Source: UBA2588 sp002339805
GTDB taxonomy: Bacteria > Chloroflexota > Dehalococcoidia > Lucifugimonadales > UBA3495
Reading direction: 5' to 3'
Assembly: GCA_045562555.1 (NCBI GenBank)
Contig: JBJKVO010000015.1
Location: forward strand, 434,001 to 498,000
DNA: 64,000 nt
This document shows positions 45,862 through 55,158 of this stretch, piece by piece. A model generated the notes under the pieces. That model saw nothing but the letters and a program-made list of their open reading frames with translations, did not search any database and was not told where the DNA came from. The position numbers and the translations under genes were made by a program. Every line of letters begins with the position of its first letter. Position 1 is the first letter of the stretch.

Positions 45862-46597
45862 TTGTTATGACGCTATCAAAGTATTTTTCAGCAATCTTCA
45901 AATCATTCAAGGAGTCAATTTCGAGCCAATTACGATTGATGTGTATTGGACTTATTCCTACAGGGTCTTGTGTGAGTATTTGAAGAAGGTCTGTCATATA
46001 CATATGCTTGGCTTGATATTGGTCTACTTCATACAGAGTTTTGTAAGCATTGACTAGTTTAGTTTTACCTGATGAGTTGACGTGGGTTAACCCTATATAC
46101 TGAGATTCTATTTCATTGATGTCGTTTGGTTTTTGTCCAATGGAATAGATTTTGCCATTATTTATTTTTAATGATTCAGCGTCGTCTAACGGGTTTTCAA
46201 ATCGCTCACGCCAATATTCTTGCCAGCCGTCATCAACAACAACAGAGATCGGCTGTTTAGATTCGATAAGTTTTTCCAAGACATTGGGAGAATATAAAAT
46301 ATCGCCATAAGAAACTATGAACTCTGTTTCCATTATCTCTTCAGCACAAAATAGAGAATAGACCATATTGCTACTGGCGAATTCATGGTTGTGTACGGTG
46401 GTAATTTCGGGTAGGTTAATCGCTTCATTTTGAAATCCCGTTATCACGACTATGTTATCTATCCCAATAGATCTTGCTATATTGATCTGCCATTGCAATA
46501 TGCTTTTGCCGTTGATTGGAACTAAGCATTTGGGCAAATCCTTAGTGATTGGCATTAACCGCGTCCCCATACCAGCTGCAAGAATTATGAGTTGCAT
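45845..46597 (-). CDS. LicC-like nucleotidyltransferase, candidate CTP:phosphoglutamine cytidylyltransferase (Cj1416-like)
   Basis: 250 aa. LAAGMGTRLMPITKDLPKCLVPINGKSILQW is the NTP-binding and Lys region (residues 6-36), FIVSYGDILYSP the metal-binding Asp, and NRNWLEIDSLNDLKIAEKYF the C-terminal motif of LicC/phosphocholine- and phosphonate-cytidylyltransferases. In C. jejuni the homologue Cj1416 makes CDP-L-glutamine from CTP and L-glutamine phosphate. It overlaps the amidotransferase gene by 13 nt and the methyltransferase gene by 17 nt, which supports tight coupling within this cassette. Confidence 0.82.
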   Translation of the reverse strand: MQLIILAAGMGTRLMPITKDLPKCLVPINGKSILQWQINIARSIGIDNIVVITGFQNEAINLPEITTVHNHEFASSNMVYSLFCAEEIMETEFIVSYGDILYSPNVLEKLIESKQPISVVVDDGWQEYWRERFENPLDDAESLKINNGKIYSIGQKPNDINEIESQYIGLTHVNSSGKTKLVNAYKTLYEVDQYQAKHMYMTDLLQILTQDPVGISPIHINRNWLEIDSLNDLKIAEKYFDSVITNEKSL

Positions 46598-47253
46598 AGT
46601 TCAATCCAATAATTGAATAAGGCTTCGTCCAATCCATTGGAACTAGTTGTCCTTTCAGGGTGCCATTGAATACCCAATATGGGTAAATTGGGGTGATAAA
46701 ATCCTTCTACAAGAGTGTTTTCCCAAGTAGCAAAAGGTTTTAAGCACTTGCTCAAATCGTCCATACATATACCGTCGTCATGATATGAATTAACAGATAC
46801 TTCTGAATCAGAAAATTCGGGTATGATTGGGTTTGTTAGAATATTGATATTGTGATTACTGGCTACTGGATGGTCTTTAGATTTACTAATGTTTGAAGTA
46901 ATTGCGCCTTTGAAGAATTTGTTTATTATTTGAAGACCTCTACAAGTCCCAAGTATAGGTAATCCCATTCTTATCCCATTTTCTAAAATGCTCAATTCTG
47001 AAATATCTCTTTGGTGGTAGATGTTTTCTGTGTGGTTTGTGGGGTTATCTATGATGGAATCACCCCCGCTTATTATTATTCCGGACAAACTAATTGAAGC
47101 CATAAAAGATTGAATGTCTGCCGAATAGTTTGGTAGTAATATGGGAGATATGCCGTAGTTGGATAAATAATTTATCCAATCATGGCTAATACTATCTCGG
47201 TATTCTACGTACGATGTGTTTTCTGTTATTCTCATGGTTAAACCTATTAGCAT
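46585..47253 (-). CDS. Class I glutamine amidotransferase-like hydrolase (C26), candidate gamma-glutamyl-CDP-amidate hydrolase (Cj1417-like)
   Basis: 222 aa PuuD/GATase fold with the full triad: Cys104 in GTCRGLQ, and His198 and Glu200 in QWHPE. In C. jejuni the equivalent Cj1417 hydrolyses CDP-L-glutamine to glutamate and cytidine diphosphoramidate. Taken alone it would be called gamma-glutamyl-GABA hydrolase; the neighbours decide otherwise. AAAGG lies 8 nt before the ATG, which overlaps the upstream stop (TGATG). Confidence 0.82.
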   Translation of the reverse strand: MLIGLTMRITENTSYVEYRDSISHDWINYLSNYGISPILLPNYSADIQSFMASISLSGIIISGGDSIIDNPTNHTENIYHQRDISELSILENGIRMGLPILGTCRGLQIINKFFKGAITSNISKSKDHPVASNHNINILTNPIIPEFSDSEVSVNSYHDDGICMDDLSKCLKPFATWENTLVEGFYHPNLPILGIQWHPERTTSSNGLDEALFNYWIELCNS

Positions 47254-50200
47254 CAGATGCCTTTAACCGTTTTATTGACGCAGTCTAGTTCAATTGTGGC
47301 ATATGATTTCAATTTATTGTAAATATCGGGTCCGCAACCTATAGCAGCAGGTATCCCGAATTCAGCTGCACGAATTGACATGTGTGAAGCTGCTCCTCCA
47401 TGTTCAGTGATTAACCCCGATATGCTGTGACTAAATATCCAATCATACCCTGGGTCAGCAGATGAAATCATGATGATTTTGCCAGCCAATGATGGGTTTG
47501 ACCGGGATTCATCCAGTATCACTGGGATTGCTGTAATGCGGCTATCAGAAATGTAATTGGGTTCACTTTTCAATAATTTAAAATATGATATGTTCGTATC
47601 AGCACTGATCAAGTGAGGTAGTTTAGTGTGGCATGTCAAATTCCATTTTTTTTCTTGATATTGTTTGATCCTGATGAGTTCAGATTTGATTGCTGGACTT
47701 GGACTTTCTGCGGCTAATTTTTCGAACTCATGGATGCTTAAGTATGACAAATCATCTCTGGAGAATCCGATTAATTGCCCAAGTTCTGTAATTGATTCCA
47801 GTATTTCGTTTACTAATTTCATGAACTCAAATTTTGCTAACTCTCTAGCTTGGATACTATGTGTTATAAAACTGATTAGTTGTTGGGGTGTAGTATTCAA
47901 GCCGGACTGTTCTATCTGTTCCTGAAGAATTATAGAATAGTTATTTAAAATATTTTCAGTTTCCAACCCATTAGTGTTGATTCCAACGGCAGGCTCACTT
48001 AATATGCGGGTGAAATATTTAAGGTGGCCATTTTTATAATTGTCAGAAGTTATATCGTAGGAACTGGGTCTTAGGTGACCGTACTTTTCTAAAAAGTGCT
48101 CTAATGAGAGAGTTCCGTTTTGGTAACTAGCAATATCTGCTGTCATGTTTGATGCGATAGTAGGAATGCTTTTATAAATCTTACCGAGTTCTGATTCAGA
48201 TATACATCCGTTATTGACTAAAGATTTGAGGATGGCAATTGATACAAAAGCACATCTGGCCAATTTGGCAAAAATTAATGTGCCATGGGTTTCACATGCA
48301 AATAATAAATCTGAGATTTTATTACTAAGTTGTGTGATTGATTGAGGTTTTTGATTTATAGACCATGTTTCTAAGATGGCTCCTAATGAATTTAATGAAT
48401 CTAATTCCTGTGAGAGGTCAATACTTTGTTCAGATATCATGTCGTTTGTTATGGTGATGAGCGCATTCTTGAAATCTGCAATATCATCTTCTGTTAAGCC
48501 TGCATTCTTCATATTGGATGTATATTGTGAAAAATTAAAATCATAACATGTAGGAGTTAACTCGAATTCGATTTTGTCGTGAAGTTCTGGGTTCCTCTGA
48601 AGATTATTCAGGCAATGATTTATCCATTTGTTTGCTGTGTCGTTGCTTAATTTAGAAGGTAAGAATGAGTTGAGACTAAGTTTTATGTTTACGTAAGGGA
48701 TTCCTCCTAATGATTGTATCAATTGCTTACCTTGCATATCCATGTACCCGAGTTCTGCCCGGGATTTGGCCCAACTTCGTTGACCGATGAGTCTTTGGTA
48801 TAAAGACAAAGCTAAAGGTCTTGGTGTTGTTCCTAACATTTCAACGGGGTTCCAATCTGACATAGTTCCAAGTAAAACGGAATTTCCTGCTGATACTTGG
48901 TCCGAATCAGATAAAGAATGTATAAATTGTTGAATATTATCAAGTTGTTCGTAGAGGTCTTCATCTTCAAGAATGTATTTTCTAGCTTTGGTTGAGATTG
49001 GTCGTAATTGGAATAAATAAAGTTCTTTTGAATCATCTATCCCGAATTCAATGTCTAAATCCGATAAGTTAGTTTGAATTTCAAGCTCCTGTACCAGAGC
49101 AACACATTTTTGCACGTGTTCATCATTGTATTTATGGACTCTTTGAAGTAATTTCTTATTGATATATATAGTTTCTATGTTTTTACCACTTCCACTTGTT
49201 ACCCCGTCGGTTGAGCCAGGATTCCGATCGATATTAATTAACATGTACGGAGCTGCTGATTCTAGATCTCTTGTAAATATCACGCCATTAGCGGTTAAAT
49301 TGCTTTTATATTCTTGAACGAATATTTCATCAGTTGTCATTGTTTTATTGTTGACTGCTTCATAGCTGCTAAAAACTTCTGAGACAGCCTGTTCAATTTG
49401 GATTTTATTATCAGCAGATATTCCTTGTACCGTTTTAAATAGGCCCGCGTTGGACACTTGTGCGTTGTCTTCAGCAGCTGACGAACTTCTAACGATAATA
49501 TGAGAATCTGCAAACTTTTCTGATATGGATTGGATAATGTTTTCCGAGTTATCTAACCAGTCAAAATATGAAAATTTGTATTGTTCTAATACTGTTGCAG
49601 ACTTCAAAACATGTCTGACTTGTTCTAGAGTTTTTGCTTTTCCCTGAAAAATGGTTTGGGCTAAATATACTGGTCTATCAAGAGGCGCGACTAATGTGTT
49701 GAGATTGATGCTAGTACAAGGCAGTGTATTCCTGAGATTTTCGATCAGATCTTCTAGTTGGGACTTTGGTTTATGAATTGATAAAGTGTTCACTTGGTTT
49801 AGAAATTTATTACATAATTTATTTGGTACGTACATTATTCCCGCAAATTCTGAGTAGTCTGATTCTAGGAAATTTCCCCCGATACAAATTTCTTTCAGGC
49901 TTGCACTGATTTTAGGGTATGTTTCTGGTAATAGGACAGTTGAGGCTCTGATTAATATCAAATCTGATTCGGTTTGGTTTTCGAACAGTGCTAGGCCTGA
50001 GGTTTCCCCACTCGTGTTCCACGTTTGATGATACAAAAAATTGAATTGCGGATAAGATTGGATGACTTTTTGAATCTGATATCCCCCGATGTATGTGATA
50101 TTTTTCAGGCCATTTTGTAGCGTGAATTGATATATCCAATCCAATACAGTAGATTGGTCATCTAGGTTTGATAGTGAATTAGGCAGACTTTTTGTTTGAT

Positions 50201-50258
50201 CGAGTCTCCTTCTGCCTCTATTGCAGTCCAATATTATTACCTGTGTTGAATCATTCAT
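47253..50258 (-). CDS. PEP-synthase-like dikinase, candidate L-glutamine kinase (Cj1418-like), with N-terminal pseudo-nucleotidyltransferase domain
   Basis: 1001 aa. Residues about 1-195 look like a degenerate sugar nucleotidyltransferase: VIILDCNRGRRRLDQTKSLP in place of GxGTRL...KP. About 200-440 is the PEP-synthase ATP-grasp domain (RSSSAAED 257-264, SNAGLF, LYLFQLRPIS). A long helical linker follows, then the swivelling phosphohistidine domain at the C-terminus (EHGGAASHMSIRAAEFGIPA, His959). The PEP-binding barrel of true PEP synthase is absent, as in the rifampin phosphotransferase and glutamine kinase subfamily. With its neighbours it is best read as the enzyme making L-glutamine phosphate from ATP and glutamine. 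It lies 10 nt after a sulfotransferase-like gene. Confidence 0.8.
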   Translation of the reverse strand: MNDSTQVIILDCNRGRRRLDQTKSLPNSLSNLDDQSTVLDWIYQFTLQNGLKNITYIGGYQIQKVIQSYPQFNFLYHQTWNTSGETSGLALFENQTESDLILIRASTVLLPETYPKISASLKEICIGGNFLESDYSEFAGIMYVPNKLCNKFLNQVNTLSIHKPKSQLEDLIENLRNTLPCTSINLNTLVAPLDRPVYLAQTIFQGKAKTLEQVRHVLKSATVLEQYKFSYFDWLDNSENIIQSISEKFADSHIIVRSSSAAEDNAQVSNAGLFKTVQGISADNKIQIEQAVSEVFSSYEAVNNKTMTTDEIFVQEYKSNLTANGVIFTRDLESAAPYMLINIDRNPGSTDGVTSGSGKNIETIYINKKLLQRVHKYNDEHVQKCVALVQELEIQTNLSDLDIEFGIDDSKELYLFQLRPISTKARKYILEDEDLYEQLDNIQQFIHSLSDSDQVSAGNSVLLGTMSDWNPVEMLGTTPRPLALSLYQRLIGQRSWAKSRAELGYMDMQGKQLIQSLGGIPYVNIKLSLNSFLPSKLSNDTANKWINHCLNNLQRNPELHDKIEFELTPTCYDFNFSQYTSNMKNAGLTEDDIADFKNALITITNDMISEQSIDLSQELDSLNSLGAILETWSINQKPQSITQLSNKISDLLFACETHGTLIFAKLARCAFVSIAILKSLVNNGCISESELGKIYKSIPTIASNMTADIASYQNGTLSLEHFLEKYGHLRPSSYDITSDNYKNGHLKYFTRILSEPAVGINTNGLETENILNNYSIILQEQIEQSGLNTTPQQLISFITHSIQARELAKFEFMKLVNEILESITELGQLIGFSRDDLSYLSIHEFEKLAAESPSPAIKSELIRIKQYQEKKWNLTCHTKLPHLISADTNISYFKLLKSEPNYISDSRITAIPVILDESRSNPSLAGKIIMISSADPGYDWIFSHSISGLITEHGGAASHMSIRAAEFGIPAAIGCGPDIYNKLKSYATIELDCVNKTVKGI

Positions 50259-50268
50259 GAGGAGAGAG

Positions 50269-51420
50269 TCATAGTACGTCTAAATTACTGTCATAATTTA
50301 ATAATTTATTGCTGCGTATGAGATGAGATATCTTAAATAATTGGATTAGGACTTTAATTCTCCAATGTACAAGTCTGAACTTGCCAGATGATTTTGTGAG
50401 GCCCGACAGGTTGTTTTTTAGTTCCCAAAAGGATGCAATGAAAGCTAATAGTATTGTAAATTTAGGAGAAGCTTGGGAATGTGTGTGAGTACTGTCAAAA
50501 TCATATAAATTTAATCTTCTAAAACAATCAATCTCAAAATTTGTGACAGAGTTACTCAGAATGCTAGGTTTATCAGATATTCTGCCGGTATTTAAAGATT
50601 CTTGTCTGGCATTACCACCATATGGGATACCAAGGATCGTCATGTGTTCGGTAGACTCAGTTTTCGTAATATTCAAGAACTGGCAGAGTTTGGTTGTTTG
50701 CGACTTTTGATCATGCCTGAAACTTTGAACTGAAGTTATGTAGAGGTTAGGATGATTTTCGTTGTGCTTAATTACATTTGATATTTGTTGGTAGGTTCTC
50801 ATCCAATACACGGCTCCTTTCTCAGTTCTTACATCGTAGAATTCGTTTGGGCTAATTGATTCCAGATAATTGTGCCGTAGGGATGAGTAGCTTTCTAAAG
50901 GATTTCTGTAAGGGAAAATTAGCTTTGAGTTTTCAAACAAGTCTCGATTTGACCAATCAAACCCTCTTGCAGTACAAAGCATGGAGTAATAGTCAATTTC
51001 TTTATTTCTATATTGACTATTTGACTCTTGATAACATTTGAAGAAGTAATTTAGGTATTCGAGGCTGGTCATTTGGGAATCTTGCTTTCTAGACAATAGA
51101 TCTTCAAACAGTGTCACATCAAATGGTCCTATTTGGCTCCCTGGTTTGTAATTGGATTTCGTGATGGATAAGGTATTTCGAGATATTCGTTCTTCGAATC
51201 TATCTTTGAAGTGAGATATGAATTGCTGGTTAAGTTTGGTTACCTTAGCAAATTGCTTGCCTTTGCTTACTTGTTTAAATAGGGTAAAGAAATGGAATTC
51301 AGATGGCCAATTTAAAATTTTAGGATGATTGTCGAGTAACGAGTGTATCGCGCTATTTGCAGAACGAGGGGCACCTACTAGGAAAAGAAATTGGGTTTGG
51401 TTTGGTTTGGATGACTGCAT
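50269..51420 (-). CDS. Sulfotransferase-fold enzyme
   Basis: 383 aa. The 5'-phosphate-binding loop is FLVGAPRSANSAIHSLLDNHP (residues 12-32; SxxSA in place of the usual SGTT/S), and LIFPYRNPLESYSSLRHN supplies the Arg and Ser that hold the 3'-phosphate of the cosubstrate. Family members use PAPS. Here no PAPS-making genes are present except the CysC-like kinase, which probably belongs to the phosphoramidate pathway. So the gene may transfer phosphoramidate from 3'-phospho-CDP-amidate; a plain glycan sulfotransferase remains the alternative. No signal peptide; cytoplasmic. Confidence 0.72.
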   Translation of the reverse strand: MQSSKPNQTQFLFLVGAPRSANSAIHSLLDNHPKILNWPSEFHFFTLFKQVSKGKQFAKVTKLNQQFISHFKDRFEERISRNTLSITKSNYKPGSQIGPFDVTLFEDLLSRKQDSQMTSLEYLNYFFKCYQESNSQYRNKEIDYYSMLCTARGFDWSNRDLFENSKLIFPYRNPLESYSSLRHNYLESISPNEFYDVRTEKGAVYWMRTYQQISNVIKHNENHPNLYITSVQSFRHDQKSQTTKLCQFLNITKTESTEHMTILGIPYGGNARQESLNTGRISDKPSILSNSVTNFEIDCFRRLNLYDFDSTHTHSQASPKFTILLAFIASFWELKNNLSGLTKSSGKFRLVHWRIKVLIQLFKISHLIRSNKLLNYDSNLDVL

Positions 51421-51423
51421 AGA

Positions 51424-52209
51424 TTACTTGATGAATGATTTTTTCTTTAATGAAATCATTCCGTTAGCGAATAGGGTGTTGCGTACTATCATTTTGTCTT
51501 GGATGATTAAATCATTTTTTGACACAGGGTCTACAAATCCCAGAGCTTCGTTTGGATAGAATGAAACTTTGTCTTGTCCAAAAGCTAGAGTACAAGCTAG
51601 GATTGTGTGTTTTCTGTTGTCAATGATTGCGGATACTGATTTGCTTGATTGCTGGACATACTGTATGAAATCAAAGTCGCATTGGGTAATGCCTGTGCCG
51701 CCACTTTGATCAGGTCCGTCTATGAATATAAAATCATATGGGTATGATGGTTTATTCTCATAAATGACACCAGTTAGTAAGGAATACGACGCTGTGGATA
51801 AAGGAGAATGATGAACTTCCACAAAATCTTCGAATTTGTTAGGGATATTATTTTTAGATTGTTCATACCATTCTTTCTTGTCTTCCATTGAAATTAGTTT
51901 CATGTCATTCAACCGTATATCGCTGGGATTTTCTTGTCTGTTTTCCAACATAGCTTGGGCTATTACTATTGTTGATTTCCCAGTACCACACTCCAGTACG
52001 TACTGCGGCTTGATTTGTTTAACATAAGAATATAGGTTGTAATAATCAGAATATGAAACTCCAGAAGAGTCAGACTTATTGTTGGAGTAATCTATTGCAG
52101 ATTTAAGCCCTTCTGTAAACATGTCAGAATTAATATGATGTTTAGGTTTGTGTCTAATTGACAGGTTTCTTATTTTTCTCATGATCGACTTAAACATATA
52201 AACATTCAC
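51424..52209 (-). CDS. Class I methyltransferase-like protein
   Basis: 261 aa. YVLECGTGKSTIVIAQAML is a SAM-type motif I, and YPYDFIFIDGPDQSGGTG a motif with DGP as in capsule-locus methyltransferase-like proteins. A GTG start at 52209 lacks a good Shine-Dalgarno; the ATG at 52197 is nearly as likely. It sits between the ABC transporter and the sulfotransferase-like gene. Possibly a sugar O-methyltransferase or a second methyltransferase for the phosphoramidate group. Confidence 0.65.
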   Translation of the reverse strand: MNVYMFKSIMRKIRNLSIRHKPKHHINSDMFTEGLKSAIDYSNNKSDSSGVSYSDYYNLYSYVKQIKPQYVLECGTGKSTIVIAQAMLENRQENPSDIRLNDMKLISMEDKKEWYEQSKNNIPNKFEDFVEVHHSPLSTASYSLLTGVIYENKPSYPYDFIFIDGPDQSGGTGITQCDFDFIQYVQQSSKSVSAIIDNRKHTILACTLAFGQDKVSFYPNEALGFVDPVSKNDLIIQDKMIVRNTLFANGMISLKKKSFIK

Positions 52210-53898
52210 TCATATGACAGATTCTATAATGCCGGCTTCGGACAATTTGTATTCTTTGTTAAATTCAATTACGGGAGGAGAATGATGGGCAGATATAATT
52301 AAGATAGTGCTCGGGCTCAGATGGCTCATAAAATTGGATAGCACTTGTTTTTCGGTTGCCGAATCTAAATTTGAAGTTGCTTCATCTAATATAACTACGG
52401 ATGGTGATTGGAGATACGCTCTTGCCAGTAATAGGCGTTGTCGTTGGCCTAAAGAAAAATTACCTGCATTGTCTCCCATAGGTTCATCTAACACATTATG
52501 CTGCTCTAAAATTTCCTCTAAACATGCTTCTTTTAGTACGTGCTTTATTTTATCAATATCCATTGTGGATTCGGGGTCTATAAAATTCTTTAAAGTCGTA
52601 TTGGGGATGTACATTTCATTAGAGGCGTAAAATATATGGTCCGTTAGTTTAGCGTTTATGGTGGTAGATTTGCTAGCTAAATGGTGGTTGATTGTGACGA
52701 TCCCCTCATCTGGAAGATAGTAACCGGCTATTATTTTTAATAAAGTTGATTTACCATCTCCGGACTTTCCTGTTAGTAGGATGCGATCACCTTTAGAAAT
52801 TGTAGCAGAAAGAGAGTTTAGTATAAGGTCTTGATCGAAAGAAAAGGAAACGTTGTCCAGAAGTATCCCTTCAATAGTATTGATGCTTGTTTGGTGTCCA
52901 ACATTGTTTGTTGCTAATCGGCGCATGGATTCTAGTAATTGAATAGTGCCAGCTCTGTGTTCTTTAACAAGTACCCAATGAGTTTGATATTCAGCTGTGT
53001 ATGCCCGGAGCCTACCGAATAGTAGTATCAGTATGAGTAGTCCCTCTATAGACAAAGAGGTTAATGTTGAAGCGATTGTTACGATTATCAAGAGAGATAT
53101 TAACCCAAATGAGTCTGACAACATAGTTACTCTCTCGCCGGTTGTTCGTTTCTCTACTCTCCATGACCAATCCCTTTGGATGATTGTACTCATTTTTCTT
53201 AGAACTACATGTTTTAAGTCATCAAACTTTATTATTTCAAAACCCCGGATATTTTGATTGACTTCGTATAACATTTCTTCATGTATGCCTACTTTGGCTT
53301 CACCAATAGATTGCATTTGATTAAAATTGCGCACATTTATCAAGATTGACGCTATTCCAAGAATTATTGCTGCCAGAGTAATGAAAGGTGACGCGATGAG
53401 AGCTGTGATGAATAGTATAGTTATGGATATGAGAGAAGATAACAGCCCTAACCAAGCTAAAAAATGCGCTGAAGATGCTCCAGATAAATGAAGTATTAGG
53501 TTAGACATTTGCTCAGGTTTTTCTTTGCTGTGGGCATTACCAGTTAGGCCAAGATAAAGACTTACTACACGGTTAGCTTGCTGAGCATAAACATCATATC
53601 TAGTTACAGCACTTATGCGTGCTCGGTACATACGTAAGAACGCCCATATGATGATGGCCATAAATGTGCAAAGGCTTAGTAATATTACGTAAGCGTGCAT
53701 AGTCATACTTGTCAATATTATTGGTATGTACTGGCTTATGATGGGAGTGATTCCAGAGTTGTCAGTGCTGTTTAGTATCAAGTAAATCAATCCTAAAATT
53801 GATACCTCTAATGGCGGTATAAGTAAATTAAGAACTAAAATCTGAGTGACCTTCAGACGATGTTCATTAGCTAATCTTAATATTTCTTTACGTAACAT
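52210..53898 (-). CDS. ABC transporter, fused permease and ATPase (PglK/MsbA-like)
   Basis: 562 aa. Six hydrophobic segments in residues 18-300, then an ATPase domain: Walker A GKSGDGKST (377-385), signature FSLGQRQ (481-487), Walker B VVILDE (501-506), His538 H-loop. It is the only transporter in the glycan block; no Wzx flippase or Wzy polymerase was seen. With the PglC-type initiating transferase it suggests a PglK-like lipid-linked oligosaccharide flippase. Partial evidence: substrate not shown by sequence. Confidence 0.87.
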   Translation of the reverse strand: MLRKEILRLANEHRLKVTQILVLNLLIPPLEVSILGLIYLILNSTDNSGITPIISQYIPIILTSMTMHAYVILLSLCTFMAIIIWAFLRMYRARISAVTRYDVYAQQANRVVSLYLGLTGNAHSKEKPEQMSNLILHLSGASSAHFLAWLGLLSSLISITILFITALIASPFITLAAIILGIASILINVRNFNQMQSIGEAKVGIHEEMLYEVNQNIRGFEIIKFDDLKHVVLRKMSTIIQRDWSWRVEKRTTGERVTMLSDSFGLISLLIIVTIASTLTSLSIEGLLILILLFGRLRAYTAEYQTHWVLVKEHRAGTIQLLESMRRLATNNVGHQTSINTIEGILLDNVSFSFDQDLILNSLSATISKGDRILLTGKSGDGKSTLLKIIAGYYLPDEGIVTINHHLASKSTTINAKLTDHIFYASNEMYIPNTTLKNFIDPESTMDIDKIKHVLKEACLEEILEQHNVLDEPMGDNAGNFSLGQRQRLLLARAYLQSPSVVILDEATSNLDSATEKQVLSNFMSHLSPSTILIISAHHSPPVIEFNKEYKLSEAGIIESVI

Positions 53899-53901
53899 GA
53901 T

Positions 53902-55158
53902 TTAATATGCTTGAGTTAACGATTTGATGTGAGTTAAGTATTTAGTAGATACGTCTTGATCTTCAGAGCTTCCGTATACTTGATCAAATAAAAATGTGTT
54001 TACGTTTGTGAAGGAATATGGAATGTCGAATTGTCCTAGGTGGATCTTATTGATGGTGTCAACAATTTCTTCATTTGAGTTGACTGTCCAGCAAGCATTA
54101 TATTTTTCCCAGCGCATCGTATTGTCGTTGAAATGATTAGGATATATAAATATTTTATCGAAGTAATATGCATCAAATATTATGCTAGACATATAATTTA
54201 TGACTATGTCTGACCATTGAATTAGGTGGGTAGAATGAGAGTTATCTATTCGCCCTATGTACTTTAGCCTCTCATCAGAAAGCTGTTCTCTAGTGTGAGG
54301 CTTAATAACTAAATCAGTGAATGGTAAATTATCAATTTCAGTTAGGCTTTCAAGTATATCGTCAGGGTGGCTGCGGTATCGGCTAGAATGGTCAAAAAAT
54401 ATTATCTTGGTAGAGTCAGGATTTCGATCAAGAGTGTTTTCACCAATTAATGTGAAATATGTTTCACACCACTTTTTTGAGAATCTAGGACTTCCAAGTA
54501 CTGTCATTTTGGATGGGTTAAGCCCCATTCTAGAATACTTTGTTTTGATATCGCAGGATGCAACTATCAGTTCATCGATCCATCCCCAATTCTCATGCAT
54601 TCTTTGGTTGTTTTGCTTTTCTAATCCTGCTAGAGTCCAATAGTCATTAGCAGCAGAATCAAAGCCATGAGGAACGCCTATTATTGGTATGGACATGGCT
54701 TTTGCTGCAGTATTGATAGAAGAGTAAATGAATCTTTTCTCGTCTACATAATCTACGACAATTGCTCCAATTTGTTGATGCCGTATCAAATCGTGTGCCC
54801 ACTTTGAATCAAAAAGTTGTTCCATGACACGTGACGAATACAGTCGCATACGAATTTTGCTCAGTAATGCTTTTAAAGGTCCGAAGTTGTTTAAAAGGCT
54901 ATTTCTACATATGGCATCAGTTACTAATATGAAAAGCTTATGAAACAGTGAATGAGGCTCTAAGTTGTAAATGTATTCTATTTTCACGTTATGTTTATGT
55001 TTTATGAAATTGAGTCTGAAGTCATTTTTAATATCGAAATATGGGTTGATACAAGAGATCAATATTCTCAGATCTGGTTGGTTTAAGGATTCGTCAAATA
55101 ATGGCGTCATATGATCTACATCATTAAAAGACCTGAATATAAAGAGAATGGTTTTCAT
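53902..55158 (-). CDS. GT-B glycosyl/glycerophosphotransferase-like protein
   Basis: 418 aa. IIGVPHGFDSAANDYWT, TKIIFFDHSSRYRSHPDDI, LVIKPHTREQLSDE and WSDIVINYMSSIIFDAYYFDKIFIYP match the C-terminal donor-domain pattern of CDP-glycerol transferase and capsule synthesis families. Distantly similar to the tandem pair at 35560-38472. Starts 3 codons before the stop of the GT2 gene (4-nt overlap). Donor unknown. Confidence 0.65.
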   Translation of the reverse strand: MKTILFIFRSFNDVDHMTPLFDESLNQPDLRILISCINPYFDIKNDFRLNFIKHKHNVKIEYIYNLEPHSLFHKLFILVTDAICRNSLLNNFGPLKALLSKIRMRLYSSRVMEQLFDSKWAHDLIRHQQIGAIVVDYVDEKRFIYSSINTAAKAMSIPIIGVPHGFDSAANDYWTLAGLEKQNNQRMHENWGWIDELIVASCDIKTKYSRMGLNPSKMTVLGSPRFSKKWCETYFTLIGENTLDRNPDSTKIIFFDHSSRYRSHPDDILESLTEIDNLPFTDLVIKPHTREQLSDERLKYIGRIDNSHSTHLIQWSDIVINYMSSIIFDAYYFDKIFIYPNHFNDNTMRWEKYNACWTVNSNEEIVDTINKIHLGQFDIPYSFTNVNTFLFDQVYGSSEDQDVSTKYLTHIKSLTQAY

